Shown here: positions 38,214 to 50,883 of the stretch, one piece after another
How the letters are laid out: every line of letters begins with the position of its first letter
Position numbering within the stretch: the first letter of the stretch is position 1
From: Gymnothorax reevesii
Lineage: Eukaryota; Chordata; Actinopteri; Anguilliformes; Muraenidae
DNA: 64,000 bases
NCBI GenBank assembly: GCA_029721435.1
Contig: CM056584.1
Coordinates: forward strand, 8,638,395-8,702,394
Direction: 5' to 3'
Program-made: the position numbers and the translations under genes
Notes under the pieces: model-generated
Database searches by the model: none
What the model was told of the DNA's origin: nothing
Seen by the model: only the letters and a program-made list of their open reading frames with translations

Positions 38214-41200
38214 CTTGTGTAAAATGGAAATTTAGTGACGTTAAAGTTTGAATGCTAATGCTAACATGCTAATGCTAGCGATCTAATGTGCGTGCTAATA
38301 TCTGGTCATTTTCATACTGTACGTGTCCTCTATGATGGGAGTATGGGATCAGATGGCATTTCAGCTTAACCCTGCGTGTGTAAAATGGAAATTGAGTGAC
38401 GTTAATGTTTGAATACTAATGCTAACATGCTAATGCTAGCAATCTAATCTGAGTGCTAATATCTGGTCATTTTCATACTGTACGTGTCCTCTATGATGGG
38501 AGTATGGGATCAGATGGCATTTCAGCTTAACCCTGCTTGTGTAAAATGGAAATTAAGTGACGTTAATGTTTGAATGCTAATGCTAACATGCTAATGCTAG
38601 CAATCTAATGTGAGTTCTAATATCTGGTCATTTTCATACTGTAAGTGTCCTCTATGATGTTAGTATGAGATCAGATGGCATTTCTCCTTCACCCTTCTTG
38701 TATTATGAGCAAATTGAGTAATGTTAATGTTTCAATGCTAATGCTAACATGCTGATGCTAACATGCTAATGCTAGCGATCTAATATGAGTGCTAATAGTT
38801 GGTCATTTTCATACTGTACGTGTCCTCTATGATGTTAATTGGAGATCAGATGGCATTTCAGCTTAACCCTTCTTGTATAATAAAAAAATTGAGAAATGTT
38901 AATGTTTAAATGCTAATGCTAACATGCTAATGCTAGCGATCTAATGTGAGTTCTAATATCTGGTCATTTTCATACTATACGTGTCCTCTATGATGTTAAT
39001 AGGAGATCAGATGGCATTTCAGCTTAACCCTTCTTGTGTAAAATGGAAATTGTGTGACATTAATGTTTTAATACTAATGCTAACATGCTAATGCTAGCGA
39101 TCTAATGTGAGTGCTAATATCTGGTCATTTTCATACTGTACGTGTCCTCTATGATGTTAATAGGAGATCAGATGGCATTTCAGCTTAACCCTGCTTGTGT
39201 AAAATGGAAATTTAGTGACGTTAAAGTTTGAATGCTAATGCTAACATGCTAATGCTAGCGATCTAATGTGAGTGCTAATATCTGGTCAGTTTCATACTGT
39301 ACGTGTCCTCTATGATGGGAGTATGGGATCAGATGGCATTTCAGCTTAACCCTGCTTGTGTAAAATGGAAATTGAGTGAAGTTAATGTTGGAATACTAAT
39401 GCTAACATGCTTATGCTAGCAATCTATTGTGAGTGCCAATATCTGGTGATTTTCATACTGTGCGTGTCCTCCATGATTGGAGTATGGGATCAGATGGCAT
39501 TTCAGCTTAACCCTGCTTGTGTAAAATAGAAATTGAGTGACGTTAATGTTTTAATACTAATGCTAACATGCTAATGCTAGTGATCTAATGTGAGTGCTAA
39601 TATCTGGTCATTTTCATACTGTACGTGTCCTCTATGATGTTAGGATGAGATCAGATGGCATTTCTCCTTCACCCTTCTTGTATTATAAGCAAATTGAGTA
39701 ATGTTAATGTTTCGATGCTAATGCTAACATGCTGATGCTAACATGCTAATGCTAGCAATCTAATGTGAGTGCTAATACCTGGTCATTTTCATACTGTACA
39801 TGTCCTCTATGATGGGAGTATGGGATCAGATGGCATTTCAGCTTAACCCTGCTTGTGTAAAATGGAAATTGAGTGACATTAATGGTTGAATGCTAATGCT
39901 AACATGCTAATGCTAGCTATCTAATGGGAGTTCTAATATCTGGTCATTTTCATACTATACGTGTCCTCTATGATGTTAATAGGAGATCAGATGGCATTTC
40001 AGCTTTACCCTTCTTTTGTAAAATGGAAATTGAGTGACATTAATGTTTTAATACTAATGCTAACATGCTAATGCTAGCGATCTAATGTGAGTGCTAATAT
40101 CTGGTCATTTTCATACTTTACGTGTCCTCTATGATGTTAATAGGAGATCAGATGGCATTTCAGCTTAACCCTGCTTGTGTAAAATGGAAATTCAGTGACG
40201 TTAATGTTTGAATGCTAATGCTAATATGCTAATGCTAGCGATCTATTGTGAGTGCCAATATCTGGTGATTTTCATACTGTACGTGTCCTCCATGATTGGA
40301 GTATGGGATCAGATGGCATTTCAGCTTAACCCTGCTTGTGTAAAATAGAAATTGAGTGACGTTAATGTTTGAATGCTCATGCTAACATGCTAATGCTAGC
40401 GATCTAATGTGAGTGCTAATACCTGGTCATTTTCATACTGTACATGTCCTCTATGATGGGAGTATGAGATCAGATGGCTTTTCAGCTTAACCCTGCTTGT
40501 GTAAAATGGAAATTTAATGACATTCATGTTTTAATGCTAATGCTAACATGCTAATGCTAGCGATCTAATGTGAGTGCTAATATCTGGTCATTTTCAAACT
40601 ATACGTGTCCTCTAGGATGTTAATAGGAGATCAGATGGCATTTCAGCTTAACCCTTCTTGTGTAAAATGGAAATTGAGTGATGGTAATGTTTAAATGCTA
40701 ATGCTAACATGCTGATGCTAGCGCTCTAATGTGAGTGCTAATATCTGGTCATTTTCATACTGTACGTGTCCTCTATGATGGTAATATGGGATCAGATGGC
40801 ATTTCAGCATAACCCTGTTTGTGTAAAATGGAAATTGAGTGACGTTAATGTTTAAATGCTAATGCTAACATGCTAATGCTAGCGATCTAATGTGAGTGCT
40901 AATATCTGGTCATTTTCATACTGTAAGTGTCCTCTATGATGTTAATAGGAGATCAGATGGCATTTCAGCTTAACCCTTCTTGTATAATAAAAAAATTGAG
41001 TAATGTTAATGTTTAAATGCTAATGCTAACATGCTAATGCTAGCGATCTAATGTGAGTTCTAATATCTGGTCATTTTCATACTATACGTGTCCTCTATGA
41101 CGTTAATAGGAGATCAGATGGCATTTCACCTTTACCCTTCTTTTGTAAAATGGAAATTGAGTGACATTAAAGTTTTTATACTAATGCTAGCATGCTAATG

Positions 41201-41783
41201 CTCGCGATCTAATGTGGGTGCTAATATCTGGTCATTTTCATACTGTACGTGTCCTCTATGATGGGAGTATGGGATCAGATGGCATTTCAGCTTAACCCTG
41301 CTTGTGTAAAATGGAAATTGAGTGACGTTAATGTATGAATACTAATGCTAACATGCTAATGCTAGCAATCTAATGTGAGTGCTAATATCTGGTCATTTTC
41401 ATACTGTACGTGTCCTCTATGATGGGAGTATGGGATCAGATGGCATTTCAGCTTATCCCTGCTTGTGTAAAATAGTAATTGAGTGATGTTAATGTTTGAA
41501 TGCTAATGCTAACATGCTAATGCTAGCGATCTAATGTGAGTTCTAATATCTAGTCATTTTCATACTGTAAGTGTCCTCTATGATGCTAGTATGAGATCAG
41601 ATGGCATTTCTCCTTCACCCTTCTTGTATTATGAGCAAATTGAGTAATGTTAATGTTTCATTGCTAATGCTAACATGCTAATGCTAGCGATCTAATGTGA
41701 GTGCTTATATCTGGTCATTTTCATACTGTACGTGTCCTCTATAATGTTAATAGGAGATCAGATGGCATTTCAGCTTAACCCTT
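38214..41783. repeat. HOR unit 3, first part (m1-m22)
   Basis: m1 to m22 in register with unit 2. It carries several private changes not seen in units 2 and 4: GGTCAGTTTC near 39287, TAATACTAATG in m9 near 39553, CTAATATGC near 40222, CCTCCATGATTGG near 40288, GACGTTAATAGG near 41100, CACCTTTACCC near 41128, GCTCGCG near 41201 and GATGCTAGTATG near 41583. The larger number of private changes may mean an older copy or one less often homogenised. Confidence 0.82.
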
Positions 41784-41944
41784 CTTGTGTAAAATGGAAA
41801 TTGTGTGACATTAATGTTTTAATACTAATGCTAACATGCTAATGCTAGCGATCTAATGTCAGTGCTAATATCTGGTCATTTTCATACTGTACGTGTCCTC
41901 TATGATGGGAGTATGGGATCAGATGGCATTTCAGCTTAACCCTG
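41784..41944. repeat. Hybrid monomer m23/m25, entry into a b block
   Basis: It starts as m23 (GTGTGACATTAATG, AATGTCAGTGC) but ends GTACGTG with gatgggagtatggg in place of the m23 GTTCGTG and gatgttaatagg. The next monomer is b1 (GTTGGAATAC, GTGCCTATATCTGG), so m24 and most of m25 are missing. This is the left boundary of the b-block insertion that makes unit 3 a 42-mer (6818 bp, six monomers more than standard). Confidence 0.83.
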
Positions 41945-44051
41945 CTTGTGTAAAATGGAAATTGAGTGAAGTTAATGTTGGAATACTAATGCTAACATGC
42001 TTATGCTAGCAATCTATTGTGAGTGCCTATATCTGGTGATTTTCATACTATACGTGTCCTCTATGATTGGAGTATGGGATCAGATGGCATTTCAGCTTAA
42101 CCCTGCTTGTGTAAAATAAAAATTGAGTGACGTTAATGTTTGAATGCTAATGCTAACATGCTAATGCTAGCGATCTAATGTGAGTGCTAATACCTGGTCA
42201 TTTTCATACTGTACATGTCCTCTATGATGGGAGTATGAGATCAGATGGCTTTTCAGCTTAACCCTGCTTGTGTAAAATGGAAATTTAATGACGTTCATGT
42301 TTTAATGCTAATGCTAACATGATAATGCTAGCGATCTAATGTGAGTGCTAATATCTGGTCATTTTCATACTGTACGTGTCCTCTAGGATGTTAATAGGAG
42401 ATCAGATGGCATTTCAGCTTAACCCTTCTTGTGTAAAATGGAAATTGAGTGATGTTAATGTTTAAATGCTAATGCTAACATGCTGATGCTAGCGCTCTAA
42501 TGTGAGTGCTAATATCTGGTCATTTTCATACTGTACGTGTCCTCTATGATGGGAATATGGGATCAGATGGCATTTCAGCATAACCCTGTTTGTGTAAAAT
42601 GGAAATTGAGTGACGTTAATGTTTAAATGATAATGCTAACATGCTAATGCTAGCGATCTAATGTGAGTGCTAATATCTGGTCATTTTCATACTGTACGTG
42701 TCCTCTATGATGTTAATAGGAGATCAGATGGCATTTCAGCTTAACCCTTCTTGTATAATAAAAAAATTGAGTAATGTTAATGTTTAAATGCTAAAGCTAA
42801 CATGCTAATGCTAGCGATCTAATGTGAGTGCCAATATCTGGTCATTTTCATACTGTACGTGTCCTCTATGATTGGAGTATGGGATCAGATGGCATTTCAG
42901 CTTAACCCTGCTTGTGTAAAATAGAAATTGAGTGACGTTAATGTTTGAATGCTAATGCTAACATGCTAATGCTAGTGATCTAATGTGAGTGCTAATATCT
43001 GGTCATTTTCATACTGTACGTGTCCTCTATGATGGGAGTACGGGATCAGATGGCATTTCAGCTTAACCCTGCTTGTGTAAAATGGAAATTGAGTGACGTT
43101 AATGTTTGAATACTAATGCTAACATGCTATTGCTTGCAATCTAATGTGAGTGCTAATATCTGGTCATTTTCATACTGTAAATGTCCTCTATGATGTTAGT
43201 ATGAGATCAGAAGACATTTCTCCTTCACCCTTCTTGTATTATAAGAAAATTGGGTAATGTTAATGTTTCAATGCTAATACTAACATGCTGATGCTAACAT
43301 GCTAATGCTACAAATCAAATGTGAGTGCTAATACCTGGTCATTTTCATACTGTACATGTCTTCTATGATGGGAATATGGGATCAGATGGCATTTCAGCTT
43401 AACCCTGCTTGTGTAAAATGGAAATTGAGTGACGTTAATGTTTGAATGCTAATGTTAACATGCTAATGCTAGCGATCTTATGTGAGTGCTAATATCTGGT
43501 CATTTTTATACTATACGTGTCCTCTATGATGTTAATAGGAGATCAGATGGCATTTCAGCTTAACCCTTCTTGTGTAAAATGGAAATTGAGTGATGTTAAT
43601 GTTTAAATGCTAATGCTAACATGCTGATGCTAGCGCTCTAATGTGAGTGCTAATATCTGGTCATTTTCATACTGTACGTGTCCTCTATGATGGGTATATG
43701 GGATCAGATGGCATTTCAGCATAACCCTGTTTGTGTAAAATGGAAATTGAGTGGAGTTAATGTTTAAATGCTAATGCTAACATGCTAATGCTAGCGATCT
43801 AATGTGAGTGCTAATATCTGGTCATTTTCATACTGTACGTGTCCTCTATGATCTTAATAGGAGATCAGATGGCATTTCAGCTTAACCCTTCTTGTATAAT
43901 AAAAAAATTGAGTAATGTTAATGTTTAAATGCTAATGCTAACATGCTAATGCTAGCGATTTAATGTGAGTTCTAATATCTGGTCATTTTCATACTATACG
44001 TGTCCTCTATGATGTTAATAGGAGATCAGATGGCATTTCAGCTTAACCCTT
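41945..44051. repeat. b block within HOR unit 3 (13 monomers)
   Basis: b1 (41945) to b14 (43891) as at 18699-20966, but 2107 bp long instead of 2268. The missing 161 bp results from fusion of b8 and b9. It shares ACTATACG in b1, AAAATAAAAATTG in b2 and AAATGATAATGC in b5 with the 18.7-kb block, so it derives from that lineage. Private changes include ATAAGAAAATTGGG near 43245 and GGGTATATGGG near 43692. Confidence 0.83.
43072..43232. repeat. Hybrid monomer b8/b9
   Basis: The head is b8 (TTTGAATAC, TATTGCTTGCAATC) and the tail is b9 (gatgttagtatgag, gaagacatttctcc). It also has a private GTAAATGTCC where b9 copies read GTAAGTGTCC. This accounts for one lost monomer. Confidence 0.84.
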
Positions 44052-45031
44052 CTTTTGTAAAATGGAAATTGAGTGACATTAATGTTTTAATACTAATGCT
44101 AACATGCTAATGCTAGCGATCTAATGTGGGTGCTAATATCTGGTCATTTTCATACTGTACGTGTCCTCTATGATGGGAGTATGGGATCAGATGGCATTTC
44201 AGCTTAACCCTGCGTGTGTAAAATGGAAATTGAGTGACGTGAATGTTTGAATACTAATGCTAACATGCTAATGCTAGCAATCTAATCTGAGTGCTAATAT
44301 CTGGTCATTTTCATACTGTACGTGTCCTCTATGATGGGAGTATGGGATCAGATGGCATTTCAGCTTAACCCTGCTTGTGTAAAATAGAAATTGAGTGACG
44401 TTAATGTTTGAATGCTAATGCTAACATGCTAATGCTAGCAATCTAATGTGAGTTCTAATATCTGGTCATTTTCATACTGTAAGTGTCCTCTATGATGTTA
44501 GTATGAGATCAGATGGCATTTCTCCTTCACCCTTCTTGTATTATGAGCAAATTGAGTAATGTTAATGTTTCAATGCTAATGCTAACATGCTGATGCTAAC
44601 ATGCTAATGCTAGCGATCTAATGTGAGTGCTAATAGTTGGTCATTTTCATACTGTACGTGTCCTCTATGATGTTAATTGGAGATCAGATGGCATTTCAGC
44701 TTAACCCTTCTTGTATAATAAAAAAATTGAGAAATGTTAATGTTTAAATGCTAATGCTAACATGCTAATGCTAGCGATCTAATGTGAGTTCTAATATCTG
44801 GTCATTTTCATACTATAAGTGTCCTCTATGATGTTAATAGGAGATCAGATGGCATTTCAGCTTAACCCTTCTTGTGTAAAATGGAAATTGTGTGACATTA
44901 ATGTTTTAATACTAATGCTAACATGCTAATGCTAGCGATCTAATGTGAGTGCTAATATCTGGTCATTTTCATACTGTACGTGTCCTCTATGATGTTAATA
45001 GGAGATCAGATGGCATTTCAGCTTAACCCTG
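44052..45031. repeat. m26-m29 joined to m35-m36 (819-bp deletion)
   Basis: After m26-m28 and the long m29 (44535), the next monomer (44710) is m35 (GAGAAATG, ACTATAAGTG), then m36 (44871) and m1 (45032). m30 to m34 are missing, a loss of 819 bp, exactly the sub-HOR module length. Misalignment of long monomer m29 with m34 would produce it. The superunit at 1-7302 has the same m29-to-m35-type transition (3074 to 3249). Confidence 0.84.
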
Positions 45032-48000
45032 CTTGTGTAAAATGGAAATTTAGTGACGTTAAAGTTTGAATGCTAATGCTAACATGCTAATGCTAGCGAT
45101 CTAATGTGCGTGCTAATATCTGGTCATTTTCATACTGTACGTGTCCTCTATGATGGGAGTATGGGATCAGATGGCATTTCAGCTTTACCCTGCGTGTGTA
45201 AAATGGAAATTGAGTGACGTTAATGTTTGAATACTAATGCTAACATGCTAATGCTAGCAATCTAATCTGAGTGCTAATATCTGGTCATTTTCATACTGTA
45301 CGTGTCCTCTATGATGGGAGTATGGGATCAGATGGCATTTCAGCTTAACCCTGCTTGTGTAAAATGGAAATTAAGTGACGTTAATGTTTGAATGCTAATG
45401 CTAACATGCTAATGCTAGCAATCTAATGTGAGTTCTAATATCTGGTCATTTTCATACTGTAAGTGTCCTCTATGATGTTAGTATGAGATCAGATGGCATT
45501 TCTCCTTCACCCTTCTTGTATTATGAGCAAATTGAGTAATGTTAATGTTTCAATGCTAATGCTAACATGCTGATGCTAACATGCTAATGCTAGCGATCTA
45601 ATATGAGTGCTAATAGTTGGTCATTTTCATACTGTACGTGTCCTCTATGATGTTAATTGGAGATCAGATGGCATTTCAGCTTAACCCTTCTTGTATAATA
45701 AAAAAATTGAGAAATGTTAATGTTTAAATGCTAATGCTAACATGCTAATGCTAGCGATCTAATGTGAGTTCTAATATCTGGTCATTTTCATACTATACGT
45801 GTCCTCTATGATGTTAATAGGAGATCAGATGGCATTTCAGCTTAACCCTTCTTGTGTAAAATGGAAATTGTGTGACATTAATGTTTTAATACTAATGCTA
45901 ACATGCTAATGCTAGCGATCTAATGTGAGTGCTAATATCTGGTCATTTTCATACTGTACGTGTCCTCTATGATGTTAATAGGAGATCAGATGGCATTTCA
46001 GCTTAACCCTGCTTGTGTAAAATGGAAATTTAGTGACGTTAAAGTTTGAATGCTAATGCTAACATGCTTATGCTAGCGATCTAATGTGAGTGCTAATATC
46101 TGGTCATTTTCATACTGTACGTGTCCTCTATGATGGGAGTATGGGATCAGATGGCATTTCAGCTTAACCCTGCTTGTGTAAAATGGAAATTGAGTGAAGT
46201 TAATGTTGGAATACTAATGCTAACATGCTTATGCTAGCAATCTATTGTGAGTGCCAATATCTGGTGATTTTCATACTGTGCGTGTCCTCCATGATTGGAG
46301 TATGGGATCAGATGGCATTTCAGCTTAACCCTGCTTGTGTAAAATAGAAATTGAGTGACGTTAATGTTTTAATGCTAATGCTAACATGCTAATGCTAGTG
46401 ATCTAATGTGAGTGCTAATATCTGGTCATTTTCATACTGTACGTGTCCTCTATGATGTTAGGATGAGATCAGATGGCATTTCTCCTTCACCCTTCTTGTA
46501 TTATAAGCAAATTGAGTAATGTTAATGTTTCGATGCTAATGCTAACATGCTGATGCTAACATGCTAATGCTAGCAATCTAATGTGAGTGCTAATACCTGG
46601 TCATTTTCATACTGTACATGTCCTCTATGATGGGAGTATGGGATCAGATGGCATTTCAGCTTAACCCTGCTTGTGTAAAATGGAAATTGAGTGACATTAA
46701 TGGTTGAATGCTAATGCTAACATGCTAATGCTAGCTATCTAATGGGAGTCCTAATATCTGGTCATTTTCATACTATACGTGTCCTCTATGATGTTAATAG
46801 GAGATCAGATGGCATTTCAGCTTTACCCTTCTTTTGTAAAATGGAAATTGAGTGACATTAATGTTTTAATACTAATGCTAACATGCTAATGCTAGCGATC
46901 TAATGTGAGTGCTAATATCTGGTCATTTTCATACTTTACGTGTCCTCTATGATGTTAATAGGAGATCAGATGGCATTTCAGCTTAACCCTGCTTGTGTAA
47001 AATGGAAATTCAGTGACGTTAATGTTTGAATGCTAATGCTAACATGCTAATGCTAGCGATCTATTGTGAGTGCCAATATCTGGTGATTTTCATACTGTAC
47101 GTGTCCTCTATGATTGGAGTATGGGATCAGATGGCATTTCAGCTTAACCCTGCTTGTGTAAAATAGAAATTGAGTGACGTTAATGTTTGAATGCTCATGC
47201 TAACATGCTAATGCTAGCGATCTAATGTGAGTGCTAATACCTGGTCATTTTCATACTGTACATGTCCTCTATGATGGGAGTATGAGATCAGATGGCTTTT
47301 CAGCTTAACCCTGCTTGTGTAAAATGGAAATTTAATGACATTCATGTTTTAATGCTAATGCTAACATGCTAATGCTAGCGATCTAATGTGAGTGCTAATA
47401 TCTGGTCATTTTCAAACTATACGTGTCCTCTAGGATGTTAATAGGAGATCAGATGGCATTTCAGCTTAACCCTTCTTGTGTAAAATGGAAATTGAGTGAT
47501 GGTAATGTTTAAATGCTAATGCTAACATGCTGATGCTAGCGCTCTAATGTGAGTGCTAATATCTGGTCATTTTCATACTGTACGTGTCCTCTATGATGGT
47601 AATATGGGATCAGATGGCATTTCAGCATAACCCTGTTTGTGTAAAATGGAAATTGAGTGACGTTAATGTTTAAATGCTAATGCTAACATGCTAATGCTAG
47701 CGATCTAATGTGAGTGCTAATATCTGGTCATTTTCATACTGTAAGTGTCCTCTATGATGTTAATAGGAGATCAGATGGCATTTCAGCTTAACCCTTCTTG
47801 TATAATAAAAAAATTGAGTAATGTTAATGTTTAAATGCTAATGCTAACATGCTAATGCTAGCGATCTAATGTGAGTTCTAATATCTGGTCATTTTCATAC
47901 TATACGTGTCCTCTATGATGTTAATAGGAGATCAGATGGCATTTCAGCTTTACCCTTCTTTTGTAAAATGGAAATTGAGTGACATTAAAGTTTTTATACT

Positions 48001-50883
48001 AATGCTAGCATGCTAATGCTAGCGATCTAATGTGGGTGCTAATATCTGGTCATTTTCATACTGTACGTGTCCTCTATGATGGGAGTATGGGATCAGATGG
48101 CATTTCAGCTTAACCCTGCTTGTGTAAAATGGAAATTGAGTGACGTTAATGTATGAATACTAATGCTAACATGCTAATGCTAGCAATCTAATGTGAGTGC
48201 TAATATCTGGTCATTTTCATACTGTACGTGTCCTCTATGATGGGAGTATGGGATCAGATGGCATTTCAGCTTATCCCTGCTTGTGTAAAATAGTAATTGA
48301 GTGATGTTAATGTTTGAATGCTAATGCTAACATGCTAATGCTAGCGATCTAATGTGAGTTCTAATATCTAGTCATTTTCATACTGTAAGTGTCCTCTATG
48401 ATGTTAGTATGAGATCAGATGGCATTTCTCCTTCACCCTTCTTGTATTATGAGCAAATTGAGTAATGTTAATGTTTCATTGCTAATGCTAACATGCTAAT
48501 GCTAGCGATCTAATGTGAGTGCTTATATCTGGTCATTTTCATACTGTACGTGTCCTCTATAATGTTAATAGGAGATCAGATGGCATTTCAGCTTAACCCT
48601 TCTTGTGTAAAATGGAAATTGTGTGACATTAATGTTTTAATACTAATGCTAACATGCTAATGCTAGCGATCTAATGTCAGTGCTAATATCTGGTCATTTT
48701 CATACTGTTCGTGTCCTCTATGATGTTAATAGGAGATCAGATGGCATTTCAGCTTAACCCTGCTTGTGTAAAATGGAAATTTTGTGACGTTACTGTTTCA
48801 ATGCTAATGCTAACATGCTAATGCTAGCGATCCAATGTGAGTGCTAATATCTGGTCATTTTCATACTTTACGTGTCCTCTATGATGTTAATAGGAGATCA
48901 GATGGCATTTCAGCTTAACCCTGCTTGTGTAAAATGGAAATTTAGTGAGGTTAATGTTTGAATGCTGATGCTAACATGCTAATGCTAGCGATCTAATGTG
49001 AGTGCTAATATCTCTTCATTTTCATACTGTACGTGTCCTCTATGATGGGAGTATGGGATCAGATGGCATTTCAGCTTAACCCTGCTTGTGTAAAATGGAA
49101 ATTGAGTGAAGTTAATGTTTTAATACCAATGCTAACATGCTAATGCTAGCGATCTAATGTGGGTGCTAATATCTGGTCATTTTCATACTGTACGTGTCCT
49201 CTATGATGGGAGTATGGGATCAGATGGCATATCAGCTTAACCCTGCGTGTGTAAAATGGAAATTGAGTGACGTGAATGTTTGAATACTAATGCTAACATG
49301 CTAATGCTAGCAATCTAATCTGAGTGCTAATATCTGGTCATTTTCATACTGTACGTGTCCTCTATGATGGGAGTATGGGATCAGATGGCATTTCAGCTTA
49401 ACCCTGCTTGTGTAAAATAGAAATTGAGTGACGTTAATGTCTGAATGCTAATGCTAACATGCTAATGCTAGCAATCTAATGTGAGTTCTAATATCTGGTC
49501 ATTTTCATACTGTAAGTGTCCTCTATGATGTTAGTATGAGATCAGATGGCATTTCTCCTTCACCCTTCTTGTATTATGAGCAAATTGAGTAATGTTAATG
49601 TTTCAATGCTAATGCTAACATGCTGATGCTAACATGCTAATGCTAGCGATCTAATGTGAGTGCTAATAGTTGGTCATTTTCATACTGTACGTGTCCTCTA
49701 TGATGTTAATTGGAGATCAGATGGCATTTCAGCTTAACCCTTCTTGTATAATAAAAAAATTGAGTAATGTTAATGTTTAAATGCTAATGCTAACATGCTA
49801 ATGCTAGCGATCTAATGTGAGTTCTAATATCTGGTCATTTTCATACTATACGTGTCCTCTATGATGTTAATAGGAGATCAGATGGCATTTCAGCTTAACC
49901 CTTCTTTTGTAAAATGGAAATTAAATGACATTAATGTTTTAATACTAATGCTAACATGCTAATGCTAGCGATCTAATGTGGGTGCTAATATCTGGTCATT
50001 TTCATACTGTACGTGTCCTCTATGATGGGAGTATGGGATCAGATGGCATTTCAGCTTAACCCTGCGTGTGTAAAATGGAAATTGAGTGACGTTAATGTTT
50101 GAATACTAATGCTAACATGCTAATGCTAGCAATCTAATCTGAGTGCTAATATCTGGTCATTTTCATACTGTACGTGTCCTCTATGATGGGAGTATGGGAT
50201 CAGATGGCATTTCAGCTTAACCCTGCTTGTGTAAAATGGAAATTAAGTGACGTTAATGTTTGAATGCTAATGCTAACATGCTAATGCTAGCAATCTAATG
50301 TGAGTTCTAATATCTGGTCATTTTCATACTGTAAGTGTCCTCTATGATGTTAGTATGAGATCAGATGGCATTTCTCCTTCACCCTTCTTGTATTATGAGC
50401 AAATTGAGTAATGTTAATGTTTCAATGCTAATGCTAACATGCTGATGCTAACATGCTAATGCTAGCGATCTAATGTGAGTGCTAATAGTTGGTCATTTTC
50501 ATACTGTACGTGTCCTCTATGATGTTAATTGGAGATCAGATGGCATTTCAGCTTAACCCTTCTTGTATAATAAAAAAATTGAGAAATGTTAATGTTTAAA
50601 TGCTAATGCTAACATGCTAATGCTAGCGATCTAATGTGAGTTCTAATATCTGGTCATTTTCATACTATAAGTGTCCTCTATGATGTTAATAGGAGATCAG
50701 ATGGCATTTCAGCTTAACCCTTCTTGTGTAAAATGGAAATTGTGTGACATTAATGTTTTAATACTAATGCTAACATGCTAATGCTAGCGATCTAATGTGA
50801 GTGCTAATATCTGGTCATTTTCATACTGTACGTGTCCTCTATGATGTTAATAGGAGATCAGATGGCATTTCAGCTTAACCCTG
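45032..50883. repeat. HOR unit 4: full 36-mer, 5852 bp
   Basis: m1 at 45032 and the next m1 at 50884, in register with unit 2 throughout, with long monomers at 45515, 46495, 49568 and 50387. This is the only unit with the exact standard length. Private changes include GCTTTACCCTGCG near 45183, GCTTATGCTAGCG near 46067, GAGTCCTAATATC near 46746, GATCCAATG near 48829, TAATACCAATG near 49124, GCATATCAGC near 49228, TCTGAATGC near 49441 and ATTAAATGAC near 49920. Confidence 0.9.
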
